A stretch of 30,623 nucleotides of DNA from an uncultured Oscillospiraceae bacterium (GTDB lineage Bacteria > Bacillota > Clostridia > Oscillospirales > Oscillospiraceae). Where the stretch lies: positions 1-30,623 of the forward strand of contig CAJTUD010000032.1 of assembly GCA_910579725.1 (NCBI GenBank), in the 5' to 3' direction. A program made the translations under genes and the position numbers. Under the pieces are notes generated by a model. It was not told where the DNA came from. It worked only from the letters and a program-made list of their open reading frames with translations, and made no database searches. Below are positions 14,897 to 23,127 of the stretch, one piece after another. How positions within the stretch are numbered: the stretch's first letter is position 1; each line of letters starts with the position of its first letter.

Positions 14897-17800
14897 AACT
14901 CCAATTCAGGCGCCAGAAATTCCAGGCGGACGCCGCGAAGGCGGTGGTGGATGTGTTTGCCGGACAGCCCTATCTAGCCCCCATGTATACAGCGAATCCG
15001 GATTGCGCCCAGCAGCGGGTCATCGATCAAATGGACTTTTCCTGCTGGCGCAATGAACCGGTGGTACCGGAGCTGAGCGACGCGGTAATCCTGGAACATC
15101 TGAACAAGATTCAGCGGACTAATCAGATTGAACCCTCCTCCCGACTGGAGGGGCGGTACAATCTGACCGTTGAGATGGAAACCGGCGTGGGCAAGACCTA
15201 TACCTATATCAAAACCATGTTTGAACTGAACAAGCACTACGGGTGGAGCAAGTTCATCGTGGTGGTTCCCAGCATCGCCATACGGGAGGGCGTCTACAAG
15301 TCCTTTCAGGTCACGCAGGAGCATTTCGCGGAGGATTACGGCAAAAAAATTCAGTTTTTCATCTACAACTCCGGCCGTCTCGCGGAGGTGGAACGCTTCG
15401 CCTCCAGCAGTTCCATCAGCGTGATGATCATCAACTCCCAGGCCTTCAACGCCCGTGGGAAGGACGCCCGGCGGATTTACCTGCGGATGGACGAATTTCG
15501 CTCCCGCCGCCCCATCGACATCATTGCCGGTACCAATCCGATTCTGATTATCGACGAACCGCAATCGGTAGAGGGCCGGCAGACCAAGGAACGTCTGAAG
15601 GAATTTCATCCGCTGATGACCCTTCGCTACTCCGCCACCCACAGAAAGGACAGCATTTACAATCTGGTATACCGCCTGGACGCCGTGGAGGCTTACAACA
15701 AGCATCTGGTGAAGAAAATCTCGGTGAAGGGAATTACCAGATCCGGCACAGAGGCGGCGGCCGGGTTCGTATATCTGGAGAGCGTCAACCTCTCCAAGGA
15801 TGTGCCGGCGGCCACCATCCAATTTGACTGCAAGGGGCGCACCGGCATCCGGAAAAAAACGGCGACGGTGAAAGAGGGGTACAGCCTCTACGAAAACTCC
15901 GGCCTGCTGGACGAATACCAGAACCGGTTTGTGGTGAAAAAGATCGACGGACGGGACAACTCCCTGGAGTTTCTCAACGGCTTGAAAATCTACGCGGGAG
16001 ATGTGACCGGCGATATCAGCGAGGAGCAGATCCGGCGCATCCAGATCAGGGAGACAATTCTCTCCCATATTGAGCGGGAACGCCAGCTTTTTGCCAGAGG
16101 CGTAAAGGTTCTCTCCCTGTTCTTTATTGATGAGGTGGCAAAATACCGGCAGTACGACGGCTCCGGTCAACCAGTGAATGGCGTCTACGCGGATATGTTT
16201 GAGGAGGAATACCGGGATGTTGTGGAAAACCTACAGCTGAAGGTGGGAGAGGAGGACTATATCCGCTATCTGGACAACATCCAGGCGGAGCTCACCCACG
16301 CCGGCTATTTCTCCGTGGACAAAAAGGGAAAGATGACCGACAGCCATCTGGGCGACAGGAGAGAGCGCACCTCCGACGATACAGATGCCTACGATCTGAT
16401 TATGAAAAACAAGGAGCTTCTTCTGGAGCGGGATCCGAAGAAGTCTCCTGTCCGCTTTCTTTTTTCTCACTCCGCCCTGCGGGAGGGATGGGACAACCCC
16501 AATGTGTTTCAGATCTGTACGCTCAAGCAAAGCGGCAGCGACGTCCGAAAGCGCCAGGAGGTGGGCCGCGGCCTGCGGCTGTGTGTCAATCAGGCCGGGG
16601 AGCGGATGGATACCAATCTGCTGGGCGAGAGCGTGCACAGCGTCAACGTCCTGACCGTCATCGCCAGCGAGAGCTACGACAGCTTTGCCAGAGAGCTTCA
16701 GTGCGAGATTGCTGAGGCGGTAGCCAACCGTCCCCGCGCCGTCGCACCGGAGCTGTTCATGGGAAAGGTCGTCAAGGACGTCAACGGCGACGAGCAGGTG
16801 TTGGACGCTGCCATGGCCCGGGCAATTATCTTTGATCTGATTGTAAACGGCTATATTGACAGAAAAGGCGTTCTGACAGATAAATATTACAGCGACAGGG
16901 CCAGGGGGCAGATCCGGATTGCCGAGGAGGCTGCCGACTCCACGCAGGCGGTGGTAGACATTCTGGACTCCGTCTATAACGCTCGGACGATGCAGCCGGA
17001 GAATGGGCGGGTCAACAATGTGGAGCTGTGCCTGAATGAGGAGAAGCTCAATATGCCGGAGTTTCAGGACCTCTGGTCAAGAATCAACCGCAAGTCCGTA
17101 TACGAGGTCCATTTTGACGAGCAGGAGCTGGAGCGGAAAACCATCGATGCGCTGAACAGAAAGCTCCGGATCGCTCCGGTATACTTCAAGGTGGAATCCG
17201 GAGCCATGGAGTCCATCCAGTCGCGGGACGAGCTGACGGCCGGCGGCTCCTTTCAAAAGGAAAGCAGCACGTTGTACGACGTCGCCTCCGCCGCCGGCGC
17301 AAACATCAGATATGACCTGATCGGCAGGCTGGTGGAGGAAACCAGCCTGACCAGGAAGGCTGTCGCCGCCATTCTGCGGGGAATTGATAAGAACGTCTTC
17401 GGCCAGTTCAAGGAAAACCCCGAGGATTTCATTCTGAGGGCCGCCGCTCTGATTAACGACGAGAAGGCCGCCGCCATCATTTCACATATCACCTATCACG
17501 TTCTGGACGAGAAATTCTCCACAGATATCTTTACCAAGGCCACCATCAAAGGCAAGCTGGATGTGAACGCCACGAAAACCCGGAACCACCTGTATGACCA
17601 CGTGGTTTACGACTCTGCTAACGAGCTGGACTTTGCCAAAGAACTGGAGACAAATAAAAATGTGGCGGTATACGTGAAGCTGCCAAGCAGCTTTTTTATC
17701 TCCACCCCGGTAGGCCGCTATCACCCGGACTGGGCCATCGCGTTCTACGCGGGAACCGTGAAGCACGTCAACTTTGTAGTGGAAACCAAGGGTTCCACGG

Positions 17801-17967
17801 ACACCCTGACGCTGAATCATATCACGCCCCTGGAGCAGGCGAAGATTGCCTGCGCAAGAGCGCACTTCAAGGCGCTCAGCGGCGGCGGTGTGGTCTACGA
17901 GGTGGTGGACAGATTCGATACGCTGCTGGATATCGCGAAAAGCGGCGCTCCGCTGCCGGAGCACTGA
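14893..17967 (+). CDS. res: Type III restriction enzyme (Res), helicase-nuclease subunit
   Basis: The 1024-aa protein is a full-length type III Res subunit. It has the superfamily 2 helicase motifs in order: Walker A in METGVGKTYT (about 95-104), Walker B D-E-P-Q (about 221-224, the type III variant), motif III RYSATH, and motif VI QEVGRGLRL. The C-terminal PD-(D/E)XK endonuclease domain is intact: HPDW (about 943-946) and V-V-E-T-K-G (about 962-967) give the P-D...E-x-K triad. With Mod it would translocate or slide on DNA from unmethylated sites and cut after head-to-head collision. The start overlaps the preceding gene by four bases. No frameshift or missing motif is visible, so the system looks functional. 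Confidence 0.95.
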   Translation: MKLQFRRQKFQADAAKAVVDVFAGQPYLAPMYTANPDCAQQRVIDQMDFSCWRNEPVVPELSDAVILEHLNKIQRTNQIEPSSRLEGRYNLTVEMETGVGKTYTYIKTMFELNKHYGWSKFIVVVPSIAIREGVYKSFQVTQEHFAEDYGKKIQFFIYNSGRLAEVERFASSSSISVMIINSQAFNARGKDARRIYLRMDEFRSRRPIDIIAGTNPILIIDEPQSVEGRQTKERLKEFHPLMTLRYSATHRKDSIYNLVYRLDAVEAYNKHLVKKISVKGITRSGTEAAAGFVYLESVNLSKDVPAATIQFDCKGRTGIRKKTATVKEGYSLYENSGLLDEYQNRFVVKKIDGRDNSLEFLNGLKIYAGDVTGDISEEQIRRIQIRETILSHIERERQLFARGVKVLSLFFIDEVAKYRQYDGSGQPVNGVYADMFEEEYRDVVENLQLKVGEEDYIRYLDNIQAELTHAGYFSVDKKGKMTDSHLGDRRERTSDDTDAYDLIMKNKELLLERDPKKSPVRFLFSHSALREGWDNPNVFQICTLKQSGSDVRKRQEVGRGLRLCVNQAGERMDTNLLGESVHSVNVLTVIASESYDSFARELQCEIAEAVANRPRAVAPELFMGKVVKDVNGDEQVLDAAMARAIIFDLIVNGYIDRKGVLTDKYYSDRARGQIRIAEEAADSTQAVVDILDSVYNARTMQPENGRVNNVELCLNEEKLNMPEFQDLWSRINRKSVYEVHFDEQELERKTIDALNRKLRIAPVYFKVESGAMESIQSRDELTAGGSFQKESSTLYDVASAAGANIRYDLIGRLVEETSLTRKAVAAILRGIDKNVFGQFKENPEDFILRAAALINDEKAAAIISHITYHVLDEKFSTDIFTKATIKGKLDVNATKTRNHLYDHVVYDSANELDFAKELETNKNVAVYVKLPSSFFISTPVGRYHPDWAIAFYAGTVKHVNFVVETKGSTDTLTLNHITPLEQAKIACARAHFKALSGGGVVYEVVDRFDTLLDIAKSGAPLPEH

Positions 17968-18042
17968 GCGTTGCAATTTTCCCGCATATTGCAGCACGCC
18001 CCTGGGAAAAATAGGACCACACTGGCACAAAGGAGAAGACGT

Positions 18043-19260
18043 ATGATTGCAAAAAACAGGCGCGTGCGCCTGCTGGCGGCGTGCCTCGCGGCGGTCTGCC
18101 TGCTGTCTGCGGCGGCTCAGGCAGCGGAATCCTCCGTCGTCATCGGCACCGGCATTCCCGGCAGGCCGGAGGCGGAGGTCCCGGCGCAGTGGGACGACGC
18201 ATGGTTCGCGTCCAGCGCCTCCATCTACCGGCAGGAGCTGGCGCTGACCTCCATGGCCCTCAGCGGCGCGGCGTATCTCCAGAAGGACGGAGAGAGCTGC
18301 GCCCAGGATGCGCTGCGGGCCTTCGGCTTCCAGAAAACCCAATCGCACCACTACTGGATTTCTACGGAAGCAGGCAGCAGGGCTGCCTATACCTTCGGGA
18401 TGAAAAAAGTGAAGGACCAGCAGAGCAAGCCTGCGTGGCTTGTGGCGGTGGTTGTCCGGGGCACCGGGGAGTATACAGAGTGGGCCAGCAACCTTAATGT
18501 GGGAACAGGCACTGTTCATGAAGGCTTCGCCAGAGCCTGCGGCGAGCTGCTGGTCAACCTGAAAAAGTATCTGGCGGAAATTCCCAAGAAGGAGCGCGGT
18601 TCTGTCAGGTTCCTGATTACCGGCCACAGCAGGGGCGGCGCTGTGGCAAACCTGCTGGCGGCCCGGCTGCCGGCGGAGGGACTGGCTGAGAAGAACCACG
18701 TATACGGGTACACCTTTGCCGCTCCTGCGGTATCCACCGAGGGAACCGCAGAAGGGTATGAGAATATCTTCAATATCATCAACACGGAAGATCTGGTAAC
18801 ACAGGTTCCCCTTTCTGTCTGGGGATACCGCCGTTATGGTGCCGACCTTCCGCTGCCTGCCGGAAACAGCGGGGATCAAGCCTGTCAAGAGCTCTTTGAC
18901 AGCATGAACCAGCGCTACAGGGAACTGACTGGCGAGGAATATGCCGCATACCGGAACCCGGAAGCGGTGACGGAGATCACCGGCGCACTGTACCGTCTGG
19001 TCCCATCCGCCTCCGGCGCGAATATGGCGATGATTTCCGCCCTGCTCAGCGGGGATTTTGAAGGGCTTTCAGCGCTGGTCAAGGAAAACGGGCCCGCCGC
19101 ACTTTTGATGGGGAAAACGGCAATGGAGGCATCTTCCCGACTCACTCCTCTTCTCCAGCAGGAGCAGAACGGGCTGCGCTCAGCCCACTGCATGGCGGGA
19201 TACTATAGCTGGCTGGAGGCATCCTCCGGCTATTTGCAGGGATCTCTGCATTCTGATTAG
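18043..19260 (+). CDS. Secreted class-3 lipase-like serine hydrolase
   Basis: The 405-aa protein has a clear signal peptide (basic MIAKNRRVRL, then a hydrophobic core, likely cleaved near AQA-AES at about 28). The mature part has a class-3 (fungal-type) lipase domain: oxyanion-side motif VVRGTGEYTEW, nucleophile elbow G-H-S-R-G-G with Ser196, probable Asp250 in INTEDLV, and probable His382 in SAHCMAGYY. Start 18043 follows AAAGGAG by 7 nt; the earlier in-frame start lies against the res stop and lacks a ribosome binding site. The gene begins 75 nt after res with no convincing terminator between, so read-through from the RM operon is possible. Its stop codon coincides with a mobile-element junction. 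Substrate unknown. Confidence 0.85.
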   Translation: MIAKNRRVRLLAACLAAVCLLSAAAQAAESSVVIGTGIPGRPEAEVPAQWDDAWFASSASIYRQELALTSMALSGAAYLQKDGESCAQDALRAFGFQKTQSHHYWISTEAGSRAAYTFGMKKVKDQQSKPAWLVAVVVRGTGEYTEWASNLNVGTGTVHEGFARACGELLVNLKKYLAEIPKKERGSVRFLITGHSRGGAVANLLAARLPAEGLAEKNHVYGYTFAAPAVSTEGTAEGYENIFNIINTEDLVTQVPLSVWGYRRYGADLPLPAGNSGDQACQELFDSMNQRYRELTGEEYAAYRNPEAVTEITGALYRLVPSASGANMAMISALLSGDFEGLSALVKENGPAALLMGKTAMEASSRLTPLLQQEQNGLRSAHCMAGYYSWLEASSGYLQGSLHSD

Positions 19261-19381
19261 GACTTGTTTGATATTTGGTGACATACCCAACAGCGAGGAA
19301 TTTCTTTGCCAGACAGGTCAAATTTTCACAATGGCGGAAAAAGCCTGCTGATTGGGTGTGTTGACAATTTTCAAACAAACC
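19260..19381. mobile_element. 122-bp MITE-like element with long imperfect inverted repeats, TTA-flanked
   Basis: The two ends are imperfect inverted repeats extending about 45 bp inward. The left end (GGACTTGTTTGA at 19260) matches the complement of the right end (GGTTTGTTTGA), and ACCCAAC-AGC and TTTCTTTGCC / TTTTTCCGCC pair further in. TTA flanks both sides (19257-19259 and 19382-19384). There is no coding potential. Removing the element and one TTA would restore GAT-TAA at the end of the lipase gene; the present stop is TAG, whose G is the first base of the element. Boundaries are by eye and the arms carry several mismatches. Confidence 0.6.
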
Positions 19382-19452
19382 TTAAGTCAATGTGTGCAGA
19401 TTGACGCTGGACATTCTCTTTCAGCGAAGAAAAAATCCGTGGGAACTCTGGC

Positions 19453-19503
19453 ACAGAACAGATCGTCGCGAGAGCAAAACTCTCCCGCGACGATCTGTTC
19501 TGT
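19453..19503. repeat. Long near-perfect hairpin downstream of the lipase gene
   Basis: ACAGAACAGATCGTCGCG (19453-19470) is complementary over 18 bp to the segment ending at 19503. AGAG/CTCT then pairs at the tip beyond a two-base bulge, leaving a 4-6 nt loop. No T-run follows. It may terminate lipase or RM-operon transcription, protect a 3' end, or be another small mobile palindrome. From 19504 to 19882 I see no supportable gene: the region is AT-richer than its surroundings, with a short palindrome (GATATTTAAAAATATC) near 19850. Confidence 0.7.
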
Positions 19504-19882
19504 CATTGACAAAGGCAAACACTTGCTATACCAGTGGGAAAAAGATCTTAAAGCAAGGGTAAGAATAGACAGGAAAAGACTTCCCAAATCAGGAGTTTTG
19601 CCGAAGGCGAAAATAAATTTCGATCACTTTTCCAGCGGCGTGTACGTCCGTGAAACGTTAAGTCAACCGCAGGCCGGCCCATAGAAAAAGATGCGGGCAT
19701 CAGCAGTTTAGATCATACCCCATAGAGATGTCAATGTCATATTGTATTTGTCCGAAAATATCGAAAAATGGAGATATATGGAGCAATTAAACAGGAGATA
19801 ACGGAAGCACTGCGTTTTGCTTATCACTATATACTCTTGGTACTGCCGCCGATATTTAAAAATATCTTATTGAAAATTAGGA

Positions 19883-20317
19883 TTACAGGTACTTCTGGAT
19901 GTCGGCACTTAGCAGTTCCTCCAGACGAATCAGGCGTTTGGCAATGTCCCTGGCCTCCTCGCTGGCTGCCTGATACTCGTTGAGATACTGGTACAGGGAC
20001 TTGATCCCCATATTGCAGCCATCGGTCATCAGACTGGCAATCGACTCGTCGGAGCCGTCCAACCCCAGTTTCATATTGGTTTTCATCCAACTCATGCCCT
20101 TGGCCACGGGACTGGGCTCCTTACCCTCGTCATGGTGCTGGTTCAGCAGGCCGCGAAGCTCGCGGTCCAGCATCTTATGCTCCTGTATGCAGTCTGCGAG
20201 GCGGCGCTTGAAGTTGCTGTTGCTGACATGGCCCAAAACGCCGCCGATGGAGGCCACGCCCATTTTGATTCCCGCATCGCACTCCCGCAGCAGCTTAATG
20301 GTATCCGGTTCAATCAT
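19883..20317 (-). CDS. Small helical protein, unrecognised (possibly ferritin-like bundle)
   Basis: The 144-aa protein looks entirely helical, with heptad-like Leu/Ile spacing and conserved-looking segments LLRECDAGIKMGVASIG and LADCIQEHKMLDRELRGLL. The layout suggests a four-helix bundle like DUF2383/PA2169 proteins, but this is only a resemblance. There is no signal peptide or membrane segment. The start is placed at 20317 (MIEPDT) because AAAAGGAG abuts an upstream ATG at 20326 and is about 9 nt from this one. It is a single gene read leftward, away from the lyase gene. No promoter is evident to me. A hairpin GCCGCCG-TCTA-CGGCGGC lies upstream at 20381-20398. Confidence 0.7.
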   Translation of the reverse strand: MIEPDTIKLLRECDAGIKMGVASIGGVLGHVSNSNFKRRLADCIQEHKMLDRELRGLLNQHHDEGKEPSPVAKGMSWMKTNMKLGLDGSDESIASLMTDGCNMGIKSLYQYLNEYQAASEEARDIAKRLIRLEELLSADIQKYL

Positions 20318-20564
20318 ATCGTCCATCTCCTTTTTTGGTTGATACCCGTTTATGGTAATTTTCAGAATTGCAGACATCATGCCGCCGTCTACGGCGGCTC
20401 GTCCCCATATCGCCAGCATCTCCGAATTCTGCTATAATATGTCCCTTTCCAGATATTTTGCTTCGCAGCCAGAATAGTGACTGCTAAAAAATGGTGTTTT
20501 TGTCAGATTTACCGGGAAGATAGAAAATTTTCTTGGACAAACTGTCTATCCTAGGCATTTACTT

Positions 20565-20576
20565 TTTGCATGCAAA
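20565..20576. promoter_or_regulatory. Perfect 12-bp palindrome and direct repeat upstream of the lyase gene
   Basis: TTTGCATGCAAA at 20565-20576 is a perfect palindrome, followed at once by two copies of AAAGTGT (20574-20580 and 20582-20588). A poor promoter-like pair, TTGCAT and TAAAAG 16 nt apart, overlaps the same stretch. The arrangement fits an operator over the lyase promoter, but no regulator family is recognised. Confidence 0.35.
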
Positions 20577-20649
20577 GTGTTAAAGTGTAAAAGAATATTT
20601 TATGCTTCGGCATGAGAGATGCACCAAATATGACGAAGGAGACTGCAAT

Positions 20650-22098
20650 ATGCCTCAGATTACTTTCTACAAGCACGCCCCCATCCCCCTGGAGATGCAC
20701 AAGGTCCGCATCGTCCAGAAGCTGAACCTGCTGCCCACCAGCCAACGGCTGCAAAAAATCAAGGATTCCGGCTACAACACCTTTCAGCTTCACAACAGCG
20801 ACATCTTTCTGGACATGCTTACTGACTCCGGCGTGAACGCCATGAGTGACGACATGGAGTCCGCCATGCTCAGAGCGGATGACGCTTACGCCGGCAGCGA
20901 GAGCTATTTCCGTATGGAGAAGAAACTCCAGGAGCTCTTCGGTATTCAGTACTGCCTCCCCGCCCACCAGGGCCGGGCCTGCGAAAATATTCTGGCCACC
21001 CGGTTTGTGAAGCCCGGCAACTGCGTCATTATGAATTATCACTTTACCACTGCCAAGGCCCATATCACCCGGGTAGGCGGCCGGGTGGAGGAGCTGGTGA
21101 AGGACGAGGGGCTGGTGAGCCAGAGCAATCTGCCCTTCAAGGGCAACATTGATCTGGAGAAGCTGGAGGCCTGCATCCTGAAGGAAACCCCTGCAAACGT
21201 CCCCTTCGTCCGTCTGGAGGCGGGCACCAATCTGATCGGAGGTCAGCCCGTCTCCTATGAAAATATGAAAGCCGCCACGGATATCTGCAAAAAGCATGGC
21301 GTTCTCACTGTGCTGGATGCCTCCCTGCTTCAGGACAACCTGTACTTTATGAAAACCCGGGAGGAGGGCATGGCAAATAAAACCGTCCGGGAAATCACCC
21401 GTATGGTGGCAGACCTTTTTGACATCATCTATTTCTCCGCCCGGAAATTCGGGTTTGCCCGGGGCGGAGTGATTCTGGTCCGGGACCGGGAACTGTACTA
21501 CTCCATGGAAGATCTGATCCCCATGTTCGAGGGCTTTCTCACTTATGGCGGCATGTCCGTCCGGGAGATCGAGGCCATGACCGTTGGCTTTGAGGAGAGC
21601 ATGGATATGAATATCATCTCCCAGGGGCCCCAGTTTGTGGGCTACTGCGTCAAGGCATTGGACGATTACGGTGTGCCCGTCATCACGCCCGGCGGAGGGC
21701 TGGGCGCCCATTTGGACGCCAGCCGGTTTGTGGGGTATATCCCGCAGGAGGCATATCCCGCAGGCGCGTTGGTCTGCGCACTGTATATCTGCGGCGGCAT
21801 CCGCGGGATGGAGCGGGGCACCCTCTCCGAGGAGCGTAACGCTGACGGCAGCGAGCGGATGGCGTCCATGGAGCTGGTCCGGCTGGCCTTTCCCCGCCGG
21901 GTGTTCACTCTTTCTCAAACGGAGTACGTCATCGACCGGGTCAAATGGATTTATGACCACAGGGAGCTGATTGGCGGCCTGCGGTTTGTCCACGAACCAA
22001 AGACGCTACGGTTCTTTACCGGCGTTCTGGAGCCCATCGGCGACTGGCCCGACAAACTGGCGGAGGCCTATCAGGCTGAGTTCGGCCGCGATCAGTAA
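20650..22098 (+). CDS. Tyrosine phenol-lyase-like beta-eliminating PLP lyase, divergent
   Basis: The 482-aa PLP enzyme belongs to the tryptophanase/tyrosine phenol-lyase family, which splits aromatic amino acids into an aromatic compound, pyruvate and ammonia. By memory alignment to Citrobacter tyrosine phenol-lyase, it keeps the PLP lysine (Lys266), Tyr80 (Tyr71), Phe132-Thr133 (Phe123-Thr124), Asn194, Asp223, Tyr299, Arg389 (Arg381, phenol site), Arg411 (carboxylate) and Phe455 (Phe448). The last residues point to tyrosine rather than tryptophan lyase. It differs around the catalytic lysine (SARKF instead of S-G-K-K-D, with a one-residue shorter loop) and has Leu226 where Arg217 contacts PLP. 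About 20 extra residues extend the C-terminus. Start 20650 follows AAGGAG by 8 nt. Reaction type is likely; substrate is uncertain. Confidence 0.85.
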   Translation: MPQITFYKHAPIPLEMHKVRIVQKLNLLPTSQRLQKIKDSGYNTFQLHNSDIFLDMLTDSGVNAMSDDMESAMLRADDAYAGSESYFRMEKKLQELFGIQYCLPAHQGRACENILATRFVKPGNCVIMNYHFTTAKAHITRVGGRVEELVKDEGLVSQSNLPFKGNIDLEKLEACILKETPANVPFVRLEAGTNLIGGQPVSYENMKAATDICKKHGVLTVLDASLLQDNLYFMKTREEGMANKTVREITRMVADLFDIIYFSARKFGFARGGVILVRDRELYYSMEDLIPMFEGFLTYGGMSVREIEAMTVGFEESMDMNIISQGPQFVGYCVKALDDYGVPVITPGGGLGAHLDASRFVGYIPQEAYPAGALVCALYICGGIRGMERGTLSEERNADGSERMASMELVRLAFPRRVFTLSQTEYVIDRVKWIYDHRELIGGLRFVHEPKTLRFFTGVLEPIGDWPDKLAEAYQAEFGRDQ

Positions 22099-22101
22099 TA
22101 T

Positions 22102-22147
22102 GGAGGCGCTTCTGAAGGCCAGACGGTCTCCAGAAGCGCCTCCTTTT
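22102..22147 (+). terminator. Intrinsic terminator of the lyase gene
   Basis: GGAGGCGCTTCTG (22102-22114) pairs perfectly over 13 bp with CAGAAGCGCCTCC (22131-22143), followed by TTTT. It begins 4 nt after the lyase stop codon and insulates the ATP synthase operon. Confidence 0.88.
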
Positions 22148-22193
22148 CCCAAAAAGCATCTCCGCAGACATAAAAACCAGGGCTTGACAATGG

Positions 22194-22202
22194 TGGTATA
22201 AT
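22194..22202 (+). promoter_or_regulatory. Extended -10 promoter of the ATP synthase operon
   Basis: TGGTATAAT is a perfect extended -10 (TG-n-TATAAT). No good -35 lies 17 nt upstream; a TTGACA at 22184-22189 is too close to serve it. Transcription would start near 22209, about 65 nt before the atpB start codon. Confidence 0.6.
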
Positions 22203-22274
22203 TGTATCGCTACATGGTGCGCCGCCGGGGAAAGGCGGATGCGCCGGCAACCAAAACGAAAGAGGGTATGCTGG

Positions 22275-23102
22275 ATGAAACAACACAAAAAAGGTCTGGC
22301 GTTGTGGCTTACGGCGATCTTGCTTTTACTGGCGGGTGCGCTGCTTACCGGATCGCCGGGCCGGGCGGAAAGCGTGCAGGAAGCCATGCGGGACGCGGTG
22401 CTCCACAGTGCCAACCGGATCAGCCTTTTCGGACTGAAAACCGTCAATCCGGGACTGATCTCCGCCTTTACCGTCACGGCAATTCTGCTGCTGGCTGCCG
22501 CTGGTATCCGGATTTTCGCCATTCCCCGGTTCCGGTTCGCGCCAGGAAAGTTCCAGATGCTGCTGGAGGAGGCGGTGGGCCTCTTTGACCGCATGGCGAG
22601 CTCCAGCAGCCCCCACCGCTCCCGCTTTCTGGGCGCGTACATCTTTGGCGCCGGAGCCTACATCTTTGTGGGAACGCTTTTCGAGCTGCTGGGCATTCAG
22701 GCCGTCACCACACTGGGACACCCCATCACCCTGCCCGCCCCCCTCTCTGATGTCAACGCCGCCATCGGTATGGGAACCTTTTCCTTTCTGGTCATTGTCT
22801 CCGGCGCCATCGCCGGAAACGGCGCGAAGGGAATCGGCAAAGCGCTCAAGGAGTTTTCTCTGCCCATCTCCATGAGCTTCCGGCTGTTCGGCGCACTGCT
22901 CAGCGGACTGCTGGTGACGGAGCTGGTATACTATTACGTGGGACTGAGCTTTGTTCTGCCCGTCATTGTAGGCGTACTGTTCACCCTGCTCCACGCGCTG
23001 ATTCAGACCTATGTGCTCACCATGCTGACGGCGCTCTATTATGGCGAGGTTTCCGAGCCGTCTCTGCCCAAGGAGAAGAAAAAGCAGGCCCGCCGGGCCT
23101 GA
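22275..23102 (+). CDS. atpB: F-type ATP synthase subunit a
   Basis: The 275-aa Fo subunit a forms the ion half-channels beside the c-ring. After a signal-like N-terminus (MKQHKKGLALWL followed by a hydrophobic run to about residue 25), the canonical helices follow. The essential arginine is present in S-F-R-L-F-G, and the partner Gln in helix 6 in LIQTYVLTMLTALYY. The motif after the arginine reads RLFGALLSG rather than the common RLFGN-x-x-A-G, so the conserved Asn is lost. The start 22275 follows GAGGG by about 8 nt; an in-frame ATG at 22239 is less well placed. First gene of the operon. No atpI or atpZ precedes it. Confidence 0.92.
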   Translation: MKQHKKGLALWLTAILLLLAGALLTGSPGRAESVQEAMRDAVLHSANRISLFGLKTVNPGLISAFTVTAILLLAAAGIRIFAIPRFRFAPGKFQMLLEEAVGLFDRMASSSSPHRSRFLGAYIFGAGAYIFVGTLFELLGIQAVTTLGHPITLPAPLSDVNAAIGMGTFSFLVIVSGAIAGNGAKGIGKALKEFSLPISMSFRLFGALLSGLLVTELVYYYVGLSFVLPVIVGVLFTLLHALIQTYVLTMLTALYYGEVSEPSLPKEKKKQARRA

Positions 23103-23127
23103 GCTCCGGGCAAATAGCGCCCAGCTC
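23101..23127 (+). promoter_or_regulatory. Hairpin and AU-rich leader between atpB and atpE
   Basis: GAGCT and GGGC (23101-23111) pair with GCCC and AGCTC (23119-23127); the stem includes the end of the atpB stop codon. An AT-rich run (AAAATTTTATTATTT, 23137-23151) then precedes GGGAGG. The layout suggests transcript processing or a translational enhancer that raises c-subunit yield, as is known for atpE in E. coli; here this is inference. Confidence 0.45.

Noticed and set aside
19383..19666. Nine-base direct repeat TTAAGTCAA at 19383 and 19658, as possible target duplication of a 275-bp insertion
   Set aside because: The first copy overlaps the flank of the MITE-like element, no inverted ends match inside, and a 9-base repeat in this span is not strong evidence.
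19768..19983. 71-aa plus-strand open frame before the small helical gene
   Set aside because: It has no ribosome binding site, and its second half is antisense to the better supported minus-strand gene.
20551..21993. 480-aa open frame on the minus strand opposite the lyase gene
   Set aside because: It is the antisense shadow of the PLP lyase, whose motifs, ribosome binding site and terminator are all on the plus strand; the shadow has no recognisable domain.
22184..22189. TTGACA as the -35 of the ATP synthase promoter
   Set aside because: Only 7 nt separate it from TATAAT, and no good -10 lies 16-18 nt downstream.
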